From CBDDFN01 sp965227065 (GTDB lineage: Bacteria; Pseudomonadota; Alphaproteobacteria; SPJN01): DNA of 64,000 nt. Each line of letters starts with the position of its first letter. Positions within the stretch are counted from its first letter, which is position 1. The stretch lies in NCBI GenBank assembly GCA_965227065.1, contig CBDDFN010000020.1, positions 558,001 through 622,000 of the forward strand, in the 5' to 3' direction. The notes beneath the pieces are model-generated. The model made no database searches and had not been told where the DNA came from. It saw nothing but the letters and a program-made list of their open reading frames with translations. The translations under genes and the position numbers were made by a program. Shown in pieces: positions 25,642 to 32,214 of the stretch.

Positions 25642-26823
25642 TTATTTGCCGTACATGGTCACCACGCAGGCGCCACCCAGGCCAAGATTGTGCTGAAGCG
25701 CGATGTTGGCGCCGTCTACCTGGCGGTCGCCGGCGGTGCCGCGCAGATGCCACACAAGCTCGGTACACTGCGCAAGGCCGGTTGCGCCCAGCGGATGGCC
25801 TTTCGACAACAGTCCGCCTGAGGGATTGGTGACGACCTTGCCGCCATAGGTGTTGTCGCCATCAAGAATGAATTTCTCGGCCGTGCCTTCTGCGGTCAGC
25901 CCGATTGCTTCATAGGTGATGACCTCATTGGCGGTGAAGCAGTCATGCAGTTCGACCACATCAACCTCGTCAGGACCAATGCCGGCCTTTTCATAGACCC
26001 GGTCGGCGGCCACTTTGGCCATATCATACCCAACCAGCTTCATCATCGATTTCTCATCGAAAGTTGAGGAGAAGTCGGTAGTCATTTCCTGGGCGAGCAC
26101 CTTGATGGGGTTTTCAACGCCGTTCTTCTTGGCAAACTCTTCGGAGCAGACGACAGCTGCAGCCGCGCCGCAGGTCGGCGGGCAGCACTGATAGCGGGTC
26201 AGCGGGCCGAAAATATGCGGGCTTTGCAAAATGTCATGCACCGAAAGCTCGTCGCGGAAAATCGCGAAGGGGTTTTTGGCGGCGTGTTTGCGCGCTTTGG
26301 CCGAAACATGGGCGAAAGTCTCGGTCGCCATGCCATATTTGTTTTGATACTCAACACCCGCGCCGCCGAAATATTGCGCCGCAAAGGGGGCGTTTTTGTC
26401 GATGCCCTGAATTTCGACCAGCAACTGGCCGCCGCGCTGCATCGGATTGGGACGATCATTATAGACGCTCGCCAACGCGCCGGGGACCATCTGTTCAAAC
26501 CCAAGGGCGAGTGCACAATCCACCATGCCGCTTTCCACCGCCTGGCGGGCCAGGAACAAGGCCGAACTTCCGGTCGAGCAATTATTGTTCACATTGACAA
26601 TCGGAATACCGGTCAGGCCAATGCCGTACACAGCCGCCTGGCCGCAGGTGGAATCACCATAAACATAGCCGACATAGGCTTGTTCGATCTTGTCATAATC
26701 AAGACCGGAGTCTTTGAGGGCAAGCTTGCCTGCCTCTTCGCCCATCTTGTCATAGGTTTCCGATTTGCCGGGCTTGGCAAAAGGGATCATGCCGACGCCG
26801 GCAATCACGGTTTTCTGGGTCAT
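25642..26823 (-). CDS. SCP-x-like thiolase / lipid-transfer protein
   Basis: A 393-residue thiolase-fold protein of the SCP2/lipid-transfer branch. The catalytic cysteine is Cys82 in NNNCSTGSSAL, and the C-terminal motif SKGHPLGATGLAQC carries the active-site histidine. It lacks the SCP2 sterol-carrier domain found in animal SCP-x. Relatives act on branched or steroid side-chain acyl-CoAs, sometimes as aldolase subunits rather than thiolases. GGGAGA precedes the start. It is monocistronic and divergent from the TTC38-like gene. Confidence 0.9.
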   Translation of the reverse strand: MTQKTVIAGVGMIPFAKPGKSETYDKMGEEAGKLALKDSGLDYDKIEQAYVGYVYGDSTCGQAAVYGIGLTGIPIVNVNNNCSTGSSALFLARQAVESGMVDCALALGFEQMVPGALASVYNDRPNPMQRGGQLLVEIQGIDKNAPFAAQYFGGAGVEYQNKYGMATETFAHVSAKARKHAAKNPFAIFRDELSVHDILQSPHIFGPLTRYQCCPPTCGAAAAVVCSEEFAKKNGVENPIKVLAQEMTTDFSSTFDEKSMMKLVGYDMAKVAADRVYEKAGIGPDEVDVVELHDCFTANEVITYEAIGLTAEGTAEKFILDGDNTYGGKVVTNPSGGLLSKGHPLGATGLAQCTELVWHLRGTAGDRQVDGANIALQHNLGLGGACVVTMYGK

Positions 26824-26954
26824 GGATTTCTCCCTGTAATGTTAGACGAAAGCACACTATCGCGGCCTTGAGAGGCGCGCAAAGATCAATTCCGGGCTTG
26901 CAACATAAAGGGGGAAAGGCAGGATACCCCCCTATACCACAGTGGGGGTGCGAC

Positions 26955-28274
26955 ATGGGTCACGATGCACAAGGCAATCCGGTTTCCATCGACAATCCAT
27001 CGGCGATTGAAGCCTATGACGAGGCGTTGCGGCGGCTCAACCGGCTGACCGGCAATCCGATCAAGGCGATTGAACCAGCGCTGGCCGAATGCCCTGATTT
27101 CGTCATGGGCCATCTGTTCAAGGCGGCCGGCCTCATGGGCGTGTGGGAGCCGAAATTTGCACCCGGATTGCTCAAGACCCTGGACGAGCTTGGCCCCCTG
27201 CTTGAAAGCGCGGAGACCCGCGAACGCGCCCATGCCGCTGCCATACGCGCCTTTTGCACCGGCGAGTGGGAGCGGATGCGGCGCATCTACAGCGATATTT
27301 TGGCCGACTATCCCGGCGATCTTCTGGCGCTGCAGATTGTGCACAATGCTGATTTTTATTGCGGCGATGCGGTTATGTTGCGCGACCGGCCGTTAGCGGC
27401 GCTGAAAGAAGTGGCGTCTGATCTGCCCGGCCGGTCTTATATGCAAGGTATGCTGGCTTTCGGTCTGGAAGAATGCGGGGATTATGGCGCGGCTGAGGAT
27501 GTGGGGCGCGCGGCCATCGCGGCAGACCCCGGCGATTGCTGGGCGCAACATGCGGTCGCCCATGTGATGGAAATGCAAGGCCGGGCTGAAGAAGGCGCGC
27601 AATGGCAGGAAAGCCGGGCTGCGCACTGGGGCAGTGAAGACAACAGCTTTGCCCGTCACAATAGCTGGCACTGGGCCCTGTTTCTGGCCGATGAGACCCG
27701 CTTTGAAGACGCGCTTGGGGTTTATGACAAACGCGTCTGGCCCAGCCCGTCCAAGTTGCAAATTGATCTGCTCGATGCCGCCTCTTTCCTGTGGCGGTTG
27801 ACACTCATGGGACAAGAGGTCGGCGACCGCTGGCAGCCTGTGGCCGAGCTTTACGCCAAATTGTCGGATTTCGGCACCTATGCGTTCAATGATCTGCACG
27901 CCGCCTTTGCTTTCATTGCGGTGGGCGAGCCAGAGCAGCTTTCTGATATTCGCGCCAGAATGGAAGCGGCGGCGGCGGGGGAAGGCAGCAATGCGATGAT
28001 GAGCCGGATGGTCGGTCTGCCCGCGCTGGACGGGCTGATCCACTTTGCACGGGGGGATTATGCGTTCGCCGCTGATTCGCTCCTGGCGCTTAAAGGTGTT
28101 GCGCATCTGGCGGGGGGCAGCCATGCCCAGCGCGATATTTTGGAGCGGACAGCCCTTGAAGCAGCCATTCGCGCCCGCAATGTCAGTCAGGCGCGCCAGA
28201 TCCTCGACATGCGCGCGGGGCTCAAGCCTGGCTGCGCCTATGTCAAATCCCAGCGCTCCCGCCTCGCGGCCTGA
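26955..28274 (+). CDS. TPR-containing TTC38-like protein
   Basis: A 439-residue helical protein resembling tetratricopeptide repeat protein 38. Helical hairpins recur through the sequence (for example LNRLTGNPIKAIEPALAECPDFVMGHLFKAAGLMG), and the family blocks WAQHAVAHVMEMQGR and NSWHWALFLADE are present. Function is unknown; a scaffold or hydrolase-associated role is only a guess. I start at ATG 26955, with GGGGG upstream, rather than an in-frame start about 30 codons earlier in the promoter region. Confidence 0.88.
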   Translation: MGHDAQGNPVSIDNPSAIEAYDEALRRLNRLTGNPIKAIEPALAECPDFVMGHLFKAAGLMGVWEPKFAPGLLKTLDELGPLLESAETRERAHAAAIRAFCTGEWERMRRIYSDILADYPGDLLALQIVHNADFYCGDAVMLRDRPLAALKEVASDLPGRSYMQGMLAFGLEECGDYGAAEDVGRAAIAADPGDCWAQHAVAHVMEMQGRAEEGAQWQESRAAHWGSEDNSFARHNSWHWALFLADETRFEDALGVYDKRVWPSPSKLQIDLLDAASFLWRLTLMGQEVGDRWQPVAELYAKLSDFGTYAFNDLHAAFAFIAVGEPEQLSDIRARMEAAAAGEGSNAMMSRMVGLPALDGLIHFARGDYAFAADSLLALKGVAHLAGGSHAQRDILERTALEAAIRARNVSQARQILDMRAGLKPGCAYVKSQRSRLAA

Positions 28275-28420
28275 TCTCAATTCCGCAATTTCCGGCCATT
28301 CAACGCTTGACGCAACGCGCGCGGTCGATATATTCCGCGCGCATTCGCCGGACTTGGCCGCCCGGAATGACGGGGGTGGGGGAGCTTCCCCGGGCGCCAA
28401 TCGGAAAAGGAGCGTCGCCA

Positions 28421-28837
28421 ATGGGGGTTAGACTCCCGAAAAATTATCGGCCGTCGCAAGACGAGCCCTTCATGAACAAGCGCCAGCGCGAATATTTCCG
28501 CCGCAAGCTCGAAGAGTGGAAAAACGATATTCTCGAAAGCAATCGGGAAACGCTTCAGCATTTGCAGGAAGAAAGTTTGCAACAGCCTGATCTGACCGAC
28601 CGGGCCACCGCTGAGACCGACCGCGCGCTTGAACTGAGGACAAGGGACCGTCAGCGTAAGCTGATCTCGAAGATCGAACTGGCGTTAAGCCGGATCGAGG
28701 ACGGGACTTACGGCTATTGTGAAGAAACGGGTGAACCGATCTCGGTTCAGCGGCTCGATGCTCGGCCGATTGCGACCTTGAGCCTTGAAGCGCAGGAACG
28801 GCATGAACGCCGGGAGCGCGTTTATCGCGACGAGTAA
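28421..28837 (+). CDS. dksA: DksA-type RNA polymerase-binding regulator
   Basis: A 138-residue secondary-channel regulator that works with ppGpp on RNA polymerase. The coiled-coil tip motif DxxDxA is present (Asp57, Asp60, Ala62). In the zinc-finger region only the first of four cysteines remains: the ligand positions are Cys100, Thr103, Ser121 and Ala124, as in other alphaproteobacterial DksA proteins, so zinc is probably not bound. GGAG lies 10 bases before ATG 28421; longer in-frame starts are less likely. A terminator follows. Confidence 0.94.
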   Translation: MGVRLPKNYRPSQDEPFMNKRQREYFRRKLEEWKNDILESNRETLQHLQEESLQQPDLTDRATAETDRALELRTRDRQRKLISKIELALSRIEDGTYGYCEETGEPISVQRLDARPIATLSLEAQERHERRERVYRDE

Positions 28838-28852
28838 GCGCTTTTTGGACCA

Positions 28853-28880
28853 GGCCCCGCGTGTGGCGCGCGGGGTTTTT
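28853..28880 (+). terminator. Terminator after dksA
   Basis: Stem CCCCGCG / CGCGGGG with a short loop followed by TTTTT, 16 bases after the dksA stop. Confidence 0.8.
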
Positions 28881-28900
28881 GGTTAAGCGCTTGGCAAGCC

Positions 28901-29059
28901 TCACTCACCCAGAAGAGAATCAACGCCGATCGGTTGGCAATGCACGCTGCGGCAGCTTGCCATGATGGCAAACGGGTCGCGTTCAAGCGTGGCGGGTGCG
29001 CGCCGGTCGGTGGGTGAAAGCTCATTCAGCCTTTGTTTTTGTGTTTTTATCGGGCTCAT
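28901..29059 (-). CDS. Small protein gene, 52 residues, unknown function
   Basis: Short frame on the minus strand preceded by a perfect AGGAGG, 6 bases before its ATG, the best ribosome site in this stretch. The product begins MSPIKTQKQRLNELSP, is hydrophilic and basic at first, and ends SCRSVHCQPIGVDSLLGE with two cysteines five residues apart. No signal peptide or membrane helix. It fills the gap between dksA and the CckA-like gene and is read toward the dksA terminator. I do not recognise it. The spacing and codon pattern argue for a real gene; conservation would settle it. Confidence 0.55.
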   Translation of the reverse strand: MSPIKTQKQRLNELSPTDRRAPATLERDPFAIMASCRSVHCQPIGVDSLLGE

Positions 29060-29262
29060 TTTGGTGTCCTCCTAACACCCTGACTGTACACCAACAATGT
29101 GGCAAAACACGGTTAACAATCGGTAAAATAAGGATGAATTGGGATCAAAACGGGGCGGTCCTGACGTTTCGTTAAGAAAATTCGCGCCAGACTGGCAAGG
29201 AAGTTTAAGGGCGGGGCTTTGTTGACAAGCCCGCCCATGTCACAGTCGAAAGGTGCTTTCCG
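29060..29262. other. Intergenic promoter region between the small gene and cckA
   Basis: About 200 bases without a convincing gene. It must hold the promoters of both divergent genes. TTAA-N7-TAAA at 29113-29127 is one base off the CtrA box TTAA-N7-TTAA, which would fit a cckA promoter. Two in-frame stops upstream of cckA show that the kinase has no hidden N-terminal extension. Confidence 0.4.
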
Positions 29263-30828
29263 ATGGGATTGATGATGGCGGAAATTGACTGGTCGCAAGA
29301 CGCCAATTCCGGCCAGGGCGTGGATGAGCCCTGGCGCATGATGTCGGACGCCCCTGTCGGTATCCTGATTGTGGGCGTTGACGGCGGTGTGCGCTGGGCC
29401 AACCCCTGCGCGGCCAATCTGGCGGGTGGCACGCCCATCGGCCGGCCCTTGTCGACCGTCATGGATGGCGCCGGTACAAGCCTTGTGGCGCGGGTTCTGG
29501 CGCGCGGCCGCCGCGCGTCCGATGAGGATCAAATCGATCCGGTTGCGGTCAGCTTTGGCGATGCGCGCACACCGTGCGAGCTTCATATCGGCCCGTTTGA
29601 TGCCGCTGGAGGGCTGACACTCTATCTGCTTGATTTGACCCGGCATCGCCAGCTGGAACTGCAATATAACCAGTCCCAGAAAATGCAGGCGATCGGCCAG
29701 CTGGCGGGTGGGGTGGCCCATGATTTCAACAATCTGCTGACCGCCATTCTGGGCTATTGCGATTTGTTGCTTGACCGGCACGCGCCGGGTGACCCGAGTT
29801 TCCCTGACATTGTCCAGGTCAAGCAAAACGCCAATCGGGCGGCCAATCTGGTGCGCCAATTGCTCGCCTTCTCGCGCCAGCAGACCTTGAAGCCCAGTGT
29901 TATCAATATCGACGAAGTGGTTGATGATATTTCGAAATTGCTGCGCCGCTTGATTGGCGAGCAGATTGATATGTCGATGAAGGTGGGCGAAACGCTCTAT
30001 CCCATTCGCGCCGACCGGGGCCAGCTTGAGCAGGTCATTATCAATCTGGCGGTCAATGCGCGTGATGCCATGCCCGAAGGCGGGCGGCTGTCGGTCCGGG
30101 TTGATAATGTCAGCCTCGCCAACACGCTGGGTCACCGCTTCGGCCCGGTTCCGGCAGGCGATTATGTCCGGCTGACGGTGGAAGATAATGGCACCGGCAT
30201 TGAACCAGAGCATCTAGACAAGATTTTTGAGCCCTTCTTCACCACCAAACCGCTGGGCCGCGGCACGGGGCTGGGGCTTGCCACCGTTTACGGCATTATT
30301 GAACAGACTGGCGGCACGATCCTGGCCGATTCGGTGCCGGGCCAGGGAACGACCTTCTCAATCTATCTGCCGCGCTTTGAAGGCGAGATTGAAGAAGAGG
30401 TCGAAGACAATGATCCGATTGAACCGCTCAGCCCGCGTGAAGCCGGAGAGGCGACGATCCTTCTGGTGGAGGATGAGGCGGCAGTGCGCAAACTTGCCAG
30501 CCGGGCGCTGGAAAAGCGCGGCTTCAAGGTATTGGAGGCCGAAGATGGCGAAGACGCCATCGAGATCCTCAATGCCGTGCGCACGGTTGATCTCGTCATC
30601 ACTGATGTTGTCATGCCCAATATGGACGGCCCCACACTGGTCCGCCAGATTGAGCGCGACTTCGGCAAGGTCCGCACCATCTATATTTCCGGCTATGCCG
30701 AGGATGATTTGCGCCGCTCCATGGGACTTGAAGCCCAGGATGGGCCCGCCTTCTTGTCCAAGCCCTTCACGCTGAAAGCGCTTGCCCGTGCTGTTGAAGC
30801 CCAATTGGGGCCCGCCAAGGCCGACTGA
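29263..30828 (+). CDS. cckA: CckA-like hybrid histidine kinase, soluble form
   Basis: A 521-residue hybrid kinase. Order: a PAS-like domain (about 20-130), the dimerisation helix with GGVAHDFNNLL (phospho-acceptor His about residue 154), the ATPase domain with N box and GRGTGLGLATVYGI, and a C-terminal receiver with the phosphorylation site LVITDVVMP. The kinase core is typical of CckA, which drives the CtrA phosphorelay through ChpT. Caulobacter CckA is about 690 residues with two membrane helices and more PAS domains; this one has no membrane segment. Position beside recA fits cckA in several alphaproteobacteria. It may be the true CckA or a soluble paralogue. Confidence 0.88.
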   Translation: MGLMMAEIDWSQDANSGQGVDEPWRMMSDAPVGILIVGVDGGVRWANPCAANLAGGTPIGRPLSTVMDGAGTSLVARVLARGRRASDEDQIDPVAVSFGDARTPCELHIGPFDAAGGLTLYLLDLTRHRQLELQYNQSQKMQAIGQLAGGVAHDFNNLLTAILGYCDLLLDRHAPGDPSFPDIVQVKQNANRAANLVRQLLAFSRQQTLKPSVINIDEVVDDISKLLRRLIGEQIDMSMKVGETLYPIRADRGQLEQVIINLAVNARDAMPEGGRLSVRVDNVSLANTLGHRFGPVPAGDYVRLTVEDNGTGIEPEHLDKIFEPFFTTKPLGRGTGLGLATVYGIIEQTGGTILADSVPGQGTTFSIYLPRFEGEIEEEVEDNDPIEPLSPREAGEATILLVEDEAAVRKLASRALEKRGFKVLEAEDGEDAIEILNAVRTVDLVITDVVMPNMDGPTLVRQIERDFGKVRTIYISGYAEDDLRRSMGLEAQDGPAFLSKPFTLKALARAVEAQLGPAKAD

Positions 30829-30883
30829 TTCGGCTCCCTTTATCGCCCAGCTTTCTAGAAAAACAGCGCCTAGATCTGTTTGA

Positions 30884-30910
30884 TCTCATTTTGTTCTTGC
30901 CAAAATGAGA
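30884..30910. promoter_or_regulatory. 27-base palindrome in the recA promoter region
   Basis: Perfect 10-base arms TCTCATTTTG and CAAAATGAGA around TTCTTGC, about 70 bases before the recA start. It also contains GTTCT-N10-AGAAC (30893-30912). No canonical GTTC-N7-GTTC direct repeat is seen. No T-run follows, so it is an operator candidate rather than a terminator for the kinase gene. Confidence 0.6.
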
Positions 30911-30977
30911 ACATTAATGGTACATCAAACGTCAATTGCATGGCGCGATGGCGCGTGAAATAAGGAGGGTGACGACG

Positions 30978-32072
30978 ATGGCTCAGACGGCATTGCGCCT
31001 TGTAGGCGAAGAGAAACGCGACATGGATAAGGAAAAGGCGCTCGAAGCAGCGCTCAGTCAGATTGACCGTGCTTTTGGCAAGGGCTCCGTGATGAAGCTC
31101 GGCCAGCGCGAAACCGCGATTGATCTGGAATCGATTTCAACCGGCTCAATTTCGCTCGATATTGCGCTTGGCATTGGTGGTCTGCCCAAAGGCCGGATCA
31201 TTGAGATTTTTGGCCCGGAAAGCTCGGGCAAAACCACGCTGGCGCTGCACACAGTGGCTGAATGCCAGAAGGCGGGCGGGGTTGCAGCCTTTATTGACGC
31301 TGAACATGCGCTTGATCCGTCTTATGCCAGAAAGCTGGGCGTTGATTTGAATGAGTTGTTGATTTCCCAGCCCGATACCGGCGAACAGGCGCTTGAGATT
31401 GCCGATACGCTGGTGCGTTCGGGCGCGGTCGATATTCTGGTGATCGACTCGGTGGCGGCCCTGACCCCGCGGGCCGAACTTGAAGGTGAAATGGGCGATG
31501 CCCATGTCGGCCTGCAGGCCCGGCTGATGAGCCAGGCGCTCAGAAAACTGACCGGTTCAATTTCCAAATCAAACTGCATGGTTGTGTTCATCAACCAGAT
31601 TCGGATGAAGATCGGCGTGATGTTCGGCAATCCCGAAACCACCACCGGCGGTAATGCACTCAAATTCTACGCCTCTGTGCGGCTTGATATACGCCGTATT
31701 GGTCAGATCAAGGACCGGGACGAAGTGGTCGGCAACCAGACCCGTGTGAAAGTGGTCAAGAACAAGGTTGCCCCGCCTTTCAAAGTGGTCGAATTCGACA
31801 TTATGTATGGCGAAGGCATCTCCAAGCTTGGCGAATTGCTCGATCTGGGCGTGAAGGCCGGCGTGGTCGAAAAATCAGGCTCCTGGTTCTCGGTCGGCGA
31901 TCAGCGGATTGGTCAGGGCCGGGAAAATGCCAAGGGCTTTTTGCGCGAAAATCCTGATCTCGCCATGCAGGTTGAAAACGCCATTTATGAAAATGCCGGT
32001 ATCGTGCGCGAGCAGATCCTGGCCGACATGACCGGCGAGGGTGAGGACGGCGACGACAGCGAAGAGAAGTGA
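30978..32072 (+). CDS. recA: RecA recombinase
   Basis: A 364-residue RecA, the strand-exchange ATPase for recombination and SOS induction. Walker A is GPESSGKTT, and the family blocks FIDAEHALDP, VGLQARLMSQALRKLTG and NQIRMKIGVMFGNPETTTGG are intact. The C-terminus is acidic, as usual. I start at ATG 30978, with AAGGAGGG 8 bases before it, rather than an in-frame ATG 14 codons upstream. Probably SOS-regulated through the palindrome described upstream. Confidence 0.98.
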   Translation: MAQTALRLVGEEKRDMDKEKALEAALSQIDRAFGKGSVMKLGQRETAIDLESISTGSISLDIALGIGGLPKGRIIEIFGPESSGKTTLALHTVAECQKAGGVAAFIDAEHALDPSYARKLGVDLNELLISQPDTGEQALEIADTLVRSGAVDILVIDSVAALTPRAELEGEMGDAHVGLQARLMSQALRKLTGSISKSNCMVVFINQIRMKIGVMFGNPETTTGGNALKFYASVRLDIRRIGQIKDRDEVVGNQTRVKVVKNKVAPPFKVVEFDIMYGEGISKLGELLDLGVKAGVVEKSGSWFSVGDQRIGQGRENAKGFLRENPDLAMQVENAIYENAGIVREQILADMTGEGEDGDDSEEK

Positions 32073-32130
32073 CATTTCGCGTCGCTGGACTTGTTAAGAC
32101 CTGAGCGATAGACATGTAAAGTCGTGAGCG

Positions 32131-32160
32131 GGGCGTGTGCCATAAGGCACGCGCCCGGTT
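32131..32160 (+). terminator. Candidate terminator after recA
   Basis: GGGCGTGTGCC / GGCACGCGCCC stem (one G-U pair) with ATAA loop, followed only by a weak T-rich stretch (GGTTTGCGCTTTT). About 60 bases after the recA stop. Confidence 0.55.
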
Positions 32161-32214
32161 TGCGCTTTTGGCCTTTTAGCCGGGTTAACCGGCCTGTCGA
32201 CTGTGAGTGTTTCG

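Noticed and set aside
28822..29025. A 67-codon minus-strand frame overlapping the small gene
   Set aside because: Different frame from the one with AGGAGG, no ribosome site of its own, and it runs across the dksA terminator.
30890..30915. Canonical GTTC-N7-GTTC SOS box before recA
   Set aside because: The second GTTC is not at the right spacing or orientation; only the inverted form GTTCT-N10-AGAAC is present.
32179..32193. Riboswitch or T-box before alaS
   Set aside because: Only a short GCCGG-GTTAA-CCGGC hairpin is seen, with no T-box sequence or other conserved elements.
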